A DNA stretch of 64,000 bases from Medicago truncatula (Eukaryota; Streptophyta; Magnoliopsida; Fabales; Fabaceae): contig NC_053045.1 in assembly GCF_003473485.1 (NCBI RefSeq), positions 44,000,494 to 44,064,493 on the forward strand, given 5' to 3'. The first letter of the stretch is position 1. Each line of letters opens with the position of its first letter. Position numbers and translations under genes: made by a program. This document shows, piece after piece, positions 35,220 through 45,961 of this stretch. The notes beneath the pieces are model-generated. The model saw only the letters and a program-made list of their open reading frames with translations. It had not been told where the DNA came from and did not search any database.

Positions 35220-35932
35220 GGCTTAATTGCATTTTTCACCCCTATCTTTTGCCAATTGTGCGATTTTGCACCCCATGTTTTTAAACGAGCGATTTTGCAC
35301 CCTATCTTTTTCCCCTTTCTGATTTGGAGGCCCCCCATGTATTTTAGTGATGATGTGTCTGATTTTGATGACGTGTCTTCATTTAATGTTTGCCACGTGT
35401 GTAAATGTAATTTTCAAAAAACAAAAAATTGATTTTGGAAATTAAAAGAAACGGAAAAAAAATTTGGTGACCAAAAAAAAAAGGGAAAAAAATTGACAAC
35501 TCTGCCATGAACAGAACCGGTAATCAATATTTTTTGTTTAAAAAAAATTCTATGAATAAAATCCAAATGGAAAAAAATTAAAATAAATAATAGGTTTTTT
35601 TAATTGATTTTTGTTTTAATTTTAATTTTATTTTTTTAATTGGTTTTTGTTTTTGTTTTTGTTTTTATTTTATTTAATTTTAATTTAACAAGATCTGCAT
35701 TTTCTTTTAATTTCCAAAATCAATTTTTGTTTTTTAAAAATTACATTTACACACGTGGCAAACATTAAATGAAGACACGTCATCAAAATCAGACACATCA
35801 TCACTAAAACACATGGGGGGCCTCCAAATCAGAAAGGGGAAAAAAGATGGGGTGCAAAATCGCTCGTTTAAAAACATGGGGTGCAAAATCGCACAATTGG
35901 CAAAAGATAGGGGTGAAAAGTGCAATTAAACC
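35220..35932. mobile_element. Long-inverted-repeat MULE-like element, 713 bp
   Basis: The arms are nearly perfect inverted repeats of about 200 bases: GGCTTAATTGCATTTTTCAC at the left against a right end reading GTGCAATTAAACC. They carry GCGATTTTGCACC and GACGTGTC blocks. Ten A residues border each side, possibly the target duplication. Beyond them the 17-mer AAGAGGGTTTTTACTCT occurs on both sides (35188-35204 and 35941-35957). The centre is AT-rich and non-coding. Confidence 0.8.
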
Positions 35933-35957
35933 AAAAAAAAAAGAGGGTTTTTACTCT

Positions 35958-37921
35958 CTTTTTAAATACTTATAAGCTCTTATTTAGGATTTGAATCTTA
36001 CTTACCCTTATTTATTTTTCATATCTGCAAAATTGATCTTGAGATAAATAAATATTGCATATTGGTGAAATTTGAAAAGGGCAAAAAAAAAATGGATGGA
36101 GTGGAAGGGATGGGACGGGGTTTTGGAAAGGGAGGATTTAGGGGATTTATTTTCAATCATAATACAAAAAAATCTCTAATTTCGATGAGCTGAAAAATTT
36201 TATTGAAGGAGGATTTTGACGGGATCAGATAATCTCTATGAATCTGATCTATGATCTTATATTACTCTCAATATTAAAAATATAATAATCACTAGTTAAA
36301 ATATAATAATCACTAGCATTCATATATCTTTTTATACAAAAAAAAAATCTTTAAAAAAATGGGAAATTTCTCTATTAATAGGCTACCGAATGATCTCGTA
36401 TTTTTTCGTAAGACTCTGGATGTGGAGGAATTGGTTCTTAAGATCCAGTTCTCATTGAGATTTTTTTTTAGGAGGCACCCTGATTTGTTTGCACTATGAG
36501 TTGATAGTGGAACCATTTCTCTTTTGGAGTCGGTAGCCTTTCTCTACATGGGCGTTGGTTGGGAACCTTTGAGCGAGGTCCTTGGTATATTTCTTGATTT
36601 TTTGTGTCTCATTTCTCGGGTGGCATAGGCTTGGTATATTCTTCATGTGTTTTGGGTACTAGGACAGAGGTAGGTTTTTTTTTTTTTTTTTTTTTTATGT
36701 TAATGTTTTCATTCTATGTTGTTGTTGAAGTTTTAGTTTTATTCTAGGTGATGTTGTGGGTGTTTTTATGTTTCGCTCTTGGTGGGATTCTGGGTCACTT
36801 TTGGTGATCATTCATCCTTGTGCATTCGTTCTATTCCCCCCTTTTCTACATGGATATTTGCAGTTTAAAAACAAATAACGAAGCAATTGAAGTCAAGTGG
36901 TTAATGAGCTCTATCAAAGGACAAATTGTAAAAGAGAGTATGAGTTTGCTTTTTGGATGGAACAATTCTTGGCAAACCTTTTCTTACCTCCCGACCGAGC
37001 TCTAAATTACTATTGCCCCCTTTGATTCAAACGATTAACGCTCGAGGAGAAACTGTATTCCTCAATTATGGATTTCCTAACTTCTTCGGTAGAATGTTAG
37101 GTGCAATTGTTTTTGGGTTTAGGCTACACTAATTAATGCATAAATAAAGGCAAAAAGGTATAGGGATAAAAATTGCAAAACAAAACAAAAAAAAACTTGT
37201 TTGTTTTGATTGGATGTGTTAATTACAATATATAAACATAGTATTTATATTGTTTTTATTTCCTATTAGCAAAAATGACGCGGCCTATACAATGCATGAT
37301 AACTGCCTTGTTAGTGGGATCAGGACGCCCCACATCCGTCTGCATTCTCCTCTTTTTGACATGCATATAATTCTTTGACAAAGTCCTTTTTATGTGTATC
37401 TCCACTTGAGGTCGTGTCTTCCTCATGTTTTAGTAAAAAAAAAAATGAATTTTGAACCATATTGCATGTTTTCGACTTAATATAATTCCTCCTTAAAATT
37501 TATAAATTTTGGGCTTGTGTTTATACTTATGCTATCCCATTTTAAATTTTTATTTATTATTATCATTCGAAAGGATCGATGGCATGTTCGATATTGAGGA
37601 TTTTATATTCTAAAAGTTTTTTTAAAAAAAAAAAAAAATAGAGTGAAAAACATCATATGATGACATTTCCAACTATATGATTTTACTAAAATTAAATGAA
37701 TATAGAAAACATTCATCTTGGGCCCCTCAAAAAAAAAAACCAAGGGAATGATTTTTTATTTTTTTTTGAGCAAAGAGGAATAAGTTTTATATTTGACATT
37801 TAGGTGTTTTTACATAACTTATTTAATACTTTATGTTACATTTTTAAATTCATGTTTTTTAGAGGATTTTTAAATTCTTGTTAAACTTCTTCAAAATACA
37901 GAGTAAAAATGTAATCAAATC
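35958..37921. other. Spacer, nothing recognised
   Basis: No gene is supported. A T-run at about 36670-36692 and short unconnected frames (36313-36516, 36820-37005) are present, without domain-like sequence. Confidence 0.45.
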
Positions 37922-38006
37922 TATTAGTTACAAACCCTTTTTTACACAAATAAAATATATTATTTGTTTGTTAAAAAACTAAAATGTGGTTAACCGTATA
38001 TATTAT

Positions 38007-38763
38007 GAGAGGTGCTATATGGTACGGCATTTTGTTTTACGAAATTTGACGAACTTTCCTATACGCACAACACATCTTCTCGTTTATTTTACTAAAAAAA
38101 ATCGGGAGATTAAACTAACAAATATTAACGCCAGATTAAAAATAATAGACTTAATTAATGATGTGGTCTCTTAAGTTATTTGTTGGTTATATTTTAGTTC
38201 CATAAATTATTAACGTTATAATTTGGTCCCTTTAAGCTATCTTCCGTCAACTAAATAAATCTCCACCGTCAAAACCGTTAATCCAATATCTAAGGTGGAT
38301 ACACATTGCAAGCTGTCACGGCATCCTTTTGTATAAATAATAATAATAGTGATCATGTCCCTTTAATAAATTATACAGTGATCATGTCTCATACCATGGA
38401 CCATAAAGGCCACTGGATTTGCAACAAAAGGTCTTAAGAGATCAACTTATTTATTTCTTAGAACCAACAAAATAGGTGCATGATACACAGGAGAAATCAA
38501 ATCAGTGTTGAATTAGTGCTTTTTTTTTTTTTGTCAGGTAGCCTAGTGGCTGGAGCTCACACATTTTAAATGTGGAGAAGTGGGGTGTCCGGGGTTCGAA
38601 CCCCGGCCCCTGCATATAAAATGCATTTGTCCCTACCAATTGAGCAAAGCTCACGGGGACTGAATTAGTGCTTTTACTATGCAAAGAAAACGAAAAACAT
38701 CCGGTTATATTGCTCATCCGTGAAATTTCGTATGCACCGTATCCGTACCATTCAGCATTATTC
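38007..38763. mobile_element. MULE-type element, 757 bp, confirmed by a paralogous empty site
   Basis: ATATATTAT flanks it on both sides (37998-38006 and 38764-38772). The ends, GAGAGGTGCTATATGGTACGG and the inverted GAATAATGCTGAATGGTACGG, are imperfect inverted repeats. The equivalent place in the second duplication unit (near 39160-39165) has a single ATATATTAT and no insert. A SINE is nested inside. No protein is encoded. Confidence 0.9.
38524..38660 (-). mobile_element. tRNA-derived SINE with 15-bp target duplication, nested
   Basis: In minus orientation it starts GTCCCCGTGAGCTTTGCTCA and carries a perfect B box, GGTTCGAACCCC. It ends CTACCTGAC plus poly(A), seen as T on the plus strand. 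TGAATTAGTGCTTTT flanks it at 38509-38523 and 38661-38675. It has a longer 3' part than the SINEs at 801 and 10542. It resembles a tRNA only through its Pol III promoter. Confidence 0.95.
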
Positions 38764-38890
38764 ATATATTATTCTCATTTTGTAACAAAAAAAAATATAT
38801 ATTTTCATTTCCATTTAATGCAATTTCTACATTCAAAATTTAGCAACTGTTTAGTAAAAAATCTGAAAAGGTGTTGACTACATTTATATA

Positions 38891-39037
38891 CTACCTCCGG
38901 TCCTATTTACAAGAGACAATTTACTTTTTAGATACATTAAATAATTTATGTATTTGGTTTAGGTTCTTGACTAGATACATACATTATTCAATGTATCTAA
39001 AAAATCAACTGTCTCTTGTAAATAGGACCGGAGGGAG
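38891..39037. mobile_element. Stowaway MITE, 147 bp, confirmed by a paralogous empty site
   Basis: The ends CTACCTCCGGTCCTATTTAC and, inverted, CTCCCTCCGGTCCTATTTAC are near identical. TA lies on both sides. The second duplication unit has the uninterrupted sequence with one TA at 39270-39271. Termini and target identify a Tc1/mariner-derived Stowaway. Confidence 0.95.
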
Positions 39038-39472
39038 TATTCTTTTTAATGCAGCTTCTCCGTTCACAAAGACTAGAAGCTATTAATTACAAACCCTTTT
39101 TTACACAAATAAAATATATTATTTGTTTGTTAAAAAACTAAACTGTGGCTAACTGTATATATTATTCTCATTTTGTAAGTTATTTTCATTTCCATTTAAT
39201 GCAATTTCTACATTCAAAATTTAGCAACTGTTTGGTAAAAAATCTGAAAAGGTGTTGACTACATTTATATATTCTTTTCATTTCTTTTTAATGTAGTTTC
39301 TCCGTTCACAAAGACTAGAAGCTAACTAAACTATATACTTTCCCGTTTTAAAAAAAAAGTAAACCATATACTTTCCCCATCTTTTGAGTCAAAAAATAAA
39401 AATAAAAAAGGAAAGAAGACTCGATTATAAATTAAATGACACAGAATATTACCAAGACCCTCACTTAAAAAG

Positions 39473-39480
39473 TATATATA
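39473..39480 (+). promoter_or_regulatory. TATA box of BBE-like gene 3
   Basis: TATATATA, followed by GAGCGCAAC, lies 55 bases before the ATG at 39535. The in-frame ATG at 39496 is only 16 bases away, upstream of the expected transcript start, so 39535 is preferred. Confidence 0.7.
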
Positions 39481-39534
39481 GAGCGCAACAATGAGATGCA
39501 CAACCAAGTAACAAACCACGTTTCTGTTAGTACC

Positions 39535-41139
39535 ATGGAAACAATGAGAGCGTTGTTTTTTCTCTTGACAACCTTAACAATTTTCATGTCTGTTTCAACA
39601 ACAACATCACTATCACCCATTCAAAATCTTCTCAATTGTTTTTATCATTATTCTCAATCTTTTAATTCATCTGACATTATTTACGGTCCAAAAAACCCCT
39701 CATTCTCAACCATCCTAAATATGAAAATACATAACAAGAGATTTAAAACAGCAACATCACCAAAAGCTTTAGCAATTATAACTCCAAAAGATGATTCTCA
39801 TGTCCAAACAACAATTAAATGTGCCAAAATCAACAACTTCCAATTAAGAATCCGAAGTGGCGGCCACGATTATGAAGGCTTCTCATACTTATCAGACGTG
39901 CCTTATGTTATAATTGACTTGCTTCACCTCAATTCAGTTGAAGTCAATTTACAAGATGAAACAACATGGGTTGAAGCTGGTGCAACACTTGGTAAGATTT
40001 ATTATACCATTTCAAAGAAAAATAATTCTCTTGCTTTCCCATCTGGGGTCTGTTTTTCTCTAGGTGCTGGTGGTCATTTCTCTGGTGGTGGGTATGGTAA
40101 TTTGATGAGAAAATTTGGTCTTTCTATTGATAATATCATTGATGCAAAAATTGTTGATGTCAATGGTAATATCCTTGATAGAAAGTCAATGGGAGAAGAT
40201 CTATTTTGGGCTATAAGGGGTGGTGGTGGTGCTAGTTTTGGTGTTATTCTTTCATGGAAACTTAAACTGGTTCAAGTAACTCCACAAGTTACTGTTTTCA
40301 ATGTCAAAAGGAACATGGATGAAGGTGCAACTGATGTTGTATACAAATGGCAATTAGTTGCACCAAAATTGCATAAAGATATTTTTATTAGAGCGCAACA
40401 TAATGTTGTTACAATTAGTGGTAAAAAGATAGTGCAAGTTAGTTTCATTGGTCAATTTTTGGGAACAATTGAAAGACTTTTGCCGTTGATCAATGAGAGT
40501 TTCCCTGAATTAGGTTTAAAGAAAAATGATTGCTCTTCAATGCCTTGGATTAATTCCACATTTTTTTGGTATGATATTCCAATTGGCACTCCTCTTGAAG
40601 CATTGTTAGATGAACCAAAAGATCCTAAACCAATTTATATCAAAGGTCAATCAGACTATGTGAAGAAACCAATTCCTAAAAAAGATATCGAATCTATATG
40701 GAAATTGATGGTTGAAGGTGAGACGTTGTCTATGCAATGGAATCCTTATGGTGGAAGGATGGAAGAGATATTGCCATCAGAAACACCATTTCCTCACAGA
40801 GCTGGAAACTTGTTCTTGATTCAATACATTAATTCTTGGATAGAAGAATCTCCTGGAGCTATTGAACATCGTGTGAATTTTTCAAGGTTGTTTCACGAAT
40901 TCATGACGCCCTATGTTTCGAATTCTCCAAGGGAAGCATTCCTCAATTATAGAGATGCTGATGTTGGTGCCAATCATCCAAGTAATGCAACAAAAATTGA
41001 TGTTGCGAGAACTTATGGAAGCAAGTATTTCAAAGAAAATTTTGAAAGATTAGTTAGTGTGAAAACCAAAGTTGATCCTGAGAATTTTTTTAGATACGAA
41101 CAAAGCATACCTAGTAGGTTATCTAAAACTCATATTTAG
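39535..41139 (+). CDS. BBE-like FAD-linked oxidoreductase, cluster copy 3, 534 aa
   Basis: A single exon encodes 534 residues from METMRALFF; the ATG sits in a good ACCATGG context. A signal peptide covers about residues 1-27. His111 (RIRSGGHDYEGFSY) and Cys173 (SGVCFSLGAGG) are the two FAD attachment residues. GGHFSGGGYG, RGGGGASFG, MQWNPYGGRM, NYRDADVGAN and FFRYEQSIP complete the family pattern. Unlike copy 1 it has the standard Tyr113 after GHD and Gln430 in NLFLIQY. Leu176 occupies the oxygen-gatekeeper position, which in the characterised Arabidopsis BBE-like 15 goes with dehydrogenase rather than oxidase behaviour. It is the closest match, by eye, to copies 2 and 4. An in-frame ATG 39 bases upstream would add 13 residues before the signal peptide. 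Substrate unknown. Confidence 0.92.
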   Translation: METMRALFFLLTTLTIFMSVSTTTSLSPIQNLLNCFYHYSQSFNSSDIIYGPKNPSFSTILNMKIHNKRFKTATSPKALAIITPKDDSHVQTTIKCAKINNFQLRIRSGGHDYEGFSYLSDVPYVIIDLLHLNSVEVNLQDETTWVEAGATLGKIYYTISKKNNSLAFPSGVCFSLGAGGHFSGGGYGNLMRKFGLSIDNIIDAKIVDVNGNILDRKSMGEDLFWAIRGGGGASFGVILSWKLKLVQVTPQVTVFNVKRNMDEGATDVVYKWQLVAPKLHKDIFIRAQHNVVTISGKKIVQVSFIGQFLGTIERLLPLINESFPELGLKKNDCSSMPWINSTFFWYDIPIGTPLEALLDEPKDPKPIYIKGQSDYVKKPIPKKDIESIWKLMVEGETLSMQWNPYGGRMEEILPSETPFPHRAGNLFLIQYINSWIEESPGAIEHRVNFSRLFHEFMTPYVSNSPREAFLNYRDADVGANHPSNATKIDVARTYGSKYFKENFERLVSVKTKVDPENFFRYEQSIPSRLSKTHI

Positions 41140-41155
41140 TGTCAATTTCTAATGA

Positions 41156-41161
41156 AATAAA
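41156..41161 (+). terminator. Polyadenylation signal of BBE-like gene 3
   Basis: AATAAA begins 17 bases after the stop codon; further AATAAT variants follow. Its closeness to the stop means one of the later variants may be the one used. Confidence 0.4.
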
Positions 41162-41189
41162 ATGGAATAATAAGCCCCTCTGGAAAAAA

Positions 41190-41450
41190 TGGAATAATAC
41201 TATTTTTCATTGAAAATTGCATACACTATTTTGTTTTCCTTTCTTTATTTTAGTTCTCTATTTTCTTATTAAGCTAAATTATATAGCCAAGGAAATAATT
41301 AATTTATTTTGAGGGTTAAGGAAACAATTATGTTACATTCCCTCAGCCAAAGACATCAAATCCCAATCAAGAGATAACCAGTTTGAAGGCAGATCAGATA
41401 CTTTTAAAAATTATTAATTCTATCGACATCAATTTAGATATAACATTTTT
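41190..41450. repeat. 3' flank duplicated after BBE-like genes 3 and 4
   Basis: Phrases such as ATTTTAGTTCTCTATTTTCT and TATCGACATCAAT occur in the same order after copy 3 and after copy 4 (about 48465-48745). Homology therefore continues for some 300 bases or more past the stop codons. It marks the right side of the segment that was duplicated. Confidence 0.75.
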
Positions 41451-42137
41451 GCTATTCCATGTCTTAAAATAGTTGTCTTTTAACATTTCTTTTTCTGTCT
41501 TAAAATAATTGTCACTTTCGAATATCAATGGAGCATTATTATTATTTTTTTCCACTATTATATCCTTACTAAGGGCAAGCTGCATTGATAATCATTTCTC
41601 GATGACAAAATCAATCATTTTAAATACAACGTTCATAGACCTAAATGACATCACATTGTTTGAGGTAATAATTATGTTCTCCTTTGAATTGTCCCATGAC
41701 CAACTAATGCTAATTCATGTATATGATTTTAGGGTTTTTATTGTTAATATGTATTAAAGATAGAAAATTTGTATTAAAAATTATGCATTTTATTTTATCA
41801 GAAGGATCACTACGTTCAAGCAAAGTTTTTTTTTTATTTCTGTTAACAAATTCATGTATTTTTGGAAAAGATTCTTAAAATATTCTAAACATTCTTGCAA
41901 AAATTTATTCAAAAAACTAAATGGTACAAATGAACTAACTTAACATCAGAGACCAAAAGTCAAGGTTAACGTTAGTCATATGTGCTCATAGTGGGACGGC
42001 TTAGGGCTCAGTTTTGTAATGCCTGAATTTTTTTTTTATAGGGGGTGTATATAGAAAAACTTGTTTTATATAGCAAATCGCACTGGGGGACCCAAACATG
42101 AACATAGTTTCATCCCTAATGATGTCTTGGCTTTATA

Positions 42138-42155
42138 CCCCCCCCCCCCCCCCCC
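42138..42155. repeat. Run of 18 C residues
   Basis: An uninterrupted C18 stands in a very AT-rich context inside the hAT pseudogene. Such runs can form i-motif or G-tract structures and are prone to length error in sequencing. Confidence 0.9.
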
Positions 42156-42213
42156 AGCAAGTGTTTTCAACCCTAAATTTTACTATCAAAGGAATCTTGC
42201 AAAACTTAAAAAA

Positions 42214-42279
42214 ATTGGACCATGAAAATGAGGAAATTGGTCATAAATTGGACCATGAAAATGAGGAAATTGGTCATAA
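42214..42279. repeat. Perfect 33-bp tandem duplication
   Basis: Two adjacent copies of a 33-bp unit starting ATTGGACCATGAAAATGAGG lie in the hAT pseudogene. They would repeat LDHENEEIGHK in frame. Perfect identity implies a recent slippage event. Confidence 0.9.
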
Positions 42280-42978
42280 TTAAAGTATTCTTAATGATGT
42301 GCCAAATGTATCTAATATTGAAAATTTTGGTGATGATTATGAAAACAAAATTTCTCATTTTGATATTTATGATTCAAGAAATTGAGAGAATCTTAATAAC
42401 AACTCAAATTATATTGTAATTAAAAAGGAGCCTATTTTTTTTTGAAGAATTAAAAAGGAGCCTATTAAAGAAATGAATCTTAATTTTCCCAATGACAAAT
42501 ATCTTAGGTATTTCTCATATGTGAATTATTAAAGAAAATTAAGCAATGGTGAGATTAGTGATTGAAAGTGGTTACTTTATTGCAAATATATTGACAAGGT
42601 ATATTGTTTTTGTTGTAAATTGTTTAAATCTTCTACTTCTATTAACTTGAGTTTGCTAGCAAATGAGGGCTTAAGTGATTGAAAGCATATTAGCTAGAGA
42701 CTCACATAACATAAAAATAGTGTCGACCATATGACTATTACGAATACTTGAATGAATTGAAAATAAGATTGGATAAAAATAAAATAATTGATAAACACTT
42801 GGAAGAAGAAATTATGAAAGAGAAAGAGTTTTGGAGAGAAGTTTTACATTTAATATTTTCAATTGTGAAATGTCTTGCAAAATATAATATTGTCTACCTA
42901 TTGTTTTACTTATTAATTTTGTTGGGTTTGATTTGGTTCTCCCAACTTTTTTGTTTTGTAGTTGTTTATTTTGATTAA

Positions 42979-45319
42979 TAATATATAGGATGAGGGGCAT
43001 CTCACACATGATGTTTTGAGGTGTCAGCATAGTTGAAATGTCAAAGTATCGTATTATGATATGAGTTTTTTTTTTTTTTTTTTACCAAATGATGAGTTTT
43101 TTAAAAGTTATATTATGGTGACATGGGGTGCCATAATAGTTGTGATGTCAACTGTTATAACTAATGTATGTTTCATTCATCATTTATATATATAAAAAAA
43201 ATGATAGAATATGTAAAAGCGTCTTTTTCTCACGCTTTTACTATGGCCCGTAATACACAACGAACGAGGCTGCCAAAGGTGTGGACCGAAAAACTTTTGA
43301 AGAAATAAAATCAAAGAAAAAATTTATGAGGACTAATGTATTTATAAATAAAAAAACACATTTAACTCTTGTATTAATTGATAATTCATCATGGATGATG
43401 AGAATGAAATGTGACAAGATAAATATGTAAACGATGAATAATGTAACATGTAAAAGTGTCTTTTTCTCACGCTTTTGCATATTACCTCACATTCAACGCT
43501 GTTACTCATGCTTACTAATGGTAATTTAGTAATAACACTTTGAAAAAACTTTATTTACTTCAAAAAAAAATATTCGTGATTTTTGTAAAGTAGATTTATA
43601 AAAAAGAACGGACGGAGTATATTAATAAATTTATACTATTTGGTTGAAGTTTCAAGTTGACATTTAAGTTGGAGGTGGAAGGCACGGTAGGCAACCTTTT
43701 GCAGAAATTGCATAAGAATGAATATGTCTACACCAGAAAATTATAATATTAGTATTATAATTTTCCACAAAATTATGTATGAGATAGCACCATTCAAACT
43801 GATATCATGTTGACCCGTCAACAGCAAGACGACGGCAACCCAAGAGCGCTACACACAAATGATGGTCGAGGATTATGGCTTGAAATATATTGTTGACTAT
43901 TCTGGTAAACTGGTATACCAAAATATTAAATATCTCATGTTAATTGAGAAATTAAGATAATGATTGTTTATAAACAATACTTACATTCATCTACCTATCA
44001 AGACGTCTTTTAGCTTAAACATGCACCAAAGCTAACAATACATCCCCATAACCTCAACAATAGGACTACTGCTGTTTCACAGTGCACCAAAAGTTTTCCC
44101 ACAAATGTTGCCAATGCTTCCGACCTTTAAGAACATTTCCAACATATTGCATATGGACAGTAAATATACTTATACTAAAATATTAAGAGTGTGTTTAGAT
44201 GAAGGAATATGTTCAAGTAATATAATTTTTTCGAAAAAACTAAAATTCATCTAGGTAAATTTTTTTTTTTTTTTAAGGAAGGTAAATTTTGTTGTTTGGA
44301 TGATTATTTGAAGAATTTTTAAAATGGTAAAAATTTTATAAATATTTTGTTCAAGTTATATTTAGTGAATTTCAAATGACATCTAAAAGTAAAAGAATTT
44401 TAAAAAAATTCCCTAACTCTATACAATGTGAATGACAAAAAAATTCTTATACTTTTTTTTTTTCAAATTTTGCAAGTCGATCCTCATACTTTTCCAAATT
44501 TTTCAAATCAACCCCTATAAATTTTCAAAAACTGCAAATTGGTCCTCAAAATTTCAAAAGTTAAAATTTTCCCCTTAAAACTTTAAAAACTTACCCCTCA
44601 AAATTTGTTTAATTATTTAATTATTCAAGCACCCATTTTTAGTCACTACCAAATTTTAATTTATTTAATTATCTTACACTTTCAATAATTTGAATTAATA
44701 TTGGCAAACATCTTAAGAATTTTTCAACATGGAATGAATTGCATATGCTTTTTTAAAAACGTTAAAATTCAAGATAAAATTAATAAATAACTGGACCTAA
44801 AAATCAATTTTTGAGCTTACTCTTTTACCAGAGTAACTTTTTATAATGTTACAAATGTCTAAAAACAAACCATTCAAAATTTAAAAGTTTAAAAATAATT
44901 AAATAAATTTAAATTTAGCAGGAATTAAAAATGCACGTTGAAAAACTGAATAAGGATTCAAACATGCAATACCTTAGGGGTAAGGATGAGAATAGTCTAG
45001 GTCAAACTAAGCTTTTCAGGGTCTAAGCCTGGCTAGTCGAAAATTTTAAATCCTAAGTCTGGCATGTGACATGTCATAGACTTATTTTTTAACCCTGAGC
45101 CTACCATTTTGAAAGTCTAATATGACATGCTAGCGTGTTTAAAAGCCTATTTCATATGAACATTTTTAAATATTTAATGTGATTCAAGTTTAAATAGACT
45201 AACGAACTAATATATCAATGAGATTAAACTCTCTTTTGATATTTTACATGAAATGTTTAGAGATCGTGATTATATATTATATTGAATGTCAATTTTAGTT
45301 CAAAATAATACATTTAAAT
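42979..45319. other. Spacer with repeat fragments, no gene
   Basis: A Stowaway-like right end (ACGGACGGAGTA) is visible at about 43607-43618 without a clear left partner. GGTCCTCAAAA-type phrases at about 44460-44600 resemble parts of a MULE-like MITE. T-runs occur at about 43067-43083 and 44262-44274. Nothing coding is supported. Confidence 0.4.
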
Positions 45320-45961
45320 TAAGGGTGTTCAAAACCGTACCAATCCAATAGAAAAATCGCAAACCGAAATCGCAAAAAACAGCATTTGATTTGGATGTAT
45401 TCAGATCACTTTTTTACTCAACCGCATGGTTTGCTTTGCTTTGCGGTTTCCATTTTACCAACCGAACCAGACCAAACCAAACCGCAACATAGGAAAAACT
45501 CTAATTAAATCTATGTCACCTAGACCAATACTCATAGAATCTCAATTGAAACTTTTATAAAACGGCATATTTTTTTCTTTTGTTAAGTTTCTTCTTTACT
45601 TTTTATTTCAAAAATGTATTTATGTGCTCCTTGAACTTTAAGAGAATGATAAAATATTAGTATTTACATTTCTTTCATAATAGAATTACTTTATGTCCAC
45701 ATTTTTAATTTAGTTTATGTTGTTCAGAGAAAATGAAAGTGTAATGTGGAATGAAATTAAAAACATTGTCGAAAACAAAAAATTGTATTGTCTCGAAAAA
45801 ACCGCACCAACTGATCCAACTCAAACCGCATTGGTTTGGTTTGGTTCGGATTTTATTTTAAAAGTCAACCGAACCAAACCAAAACCGCATGTTTTTTTAT
45901 CTTGCGGTTCGGATGACTTTTAACCTCAAAACCGAACCAAACCGCACCGCGAACATCCCTA
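45320..45961. mobile_element. hAT MITE, 642 bp, 8-bp target duplication
   Basis: The ends TAAGGGTGTTCAAAACCG and, inverted, TAGGGATGTTCGCGGTGCG match the hAT element at 16919. ATTTAAAT flanks it at 45312-45319 and 45962-45969. It has the same GGTTTGGTTCGG-type subterminal repeats but no transposase, so it looks like a shorter deletion derivative of the same family. Confidence 0.93.

Larger units (their letters stand above)
37922..39324. repeat. Tandem duplication upstream of BBE-like gene 3, unit 1 expanded by insertions
   Basis: Unit 2 (39081-39324, about 243 bp) is a compact copy of unit 1 (37922-39081, about 1160 bp). Shared blocks include TTACAAACCCTTTTTTACAC, GCAACTGTTT and CTCCGTTCACAAAGACTAG. 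Unit 1 differs by two insertions: 757 bp plus a 9-bp duplication, and 147 bp plus TA. These account for the length difference almost exactly. Unit 2 keeps both empty sites. Confidence 0.9.
42098..42978 (+). pseudogene. hAT transposase pseudogene of the TTF-zinc-finger (ZMYM1-like) type
   Basis: Several frames together give conserved blocks in the right order: HFDIYDSRN, then MNLNFPNDKYLRYFSYV, then [35 protein letters not shown], then NELKIRLDKNKIIDKHLEEE and KEFWREVLHL followed by VKCLAKYNI. This is the TTF-type zinc finger and the start of the transposase core of plant hAT proteins. Frameshifts, in-frame stops and a small duplication break it, and the catalytic and dimerisation parts are absent after 42978. 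Terminal repeats were not found. Confidence 0.8.
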
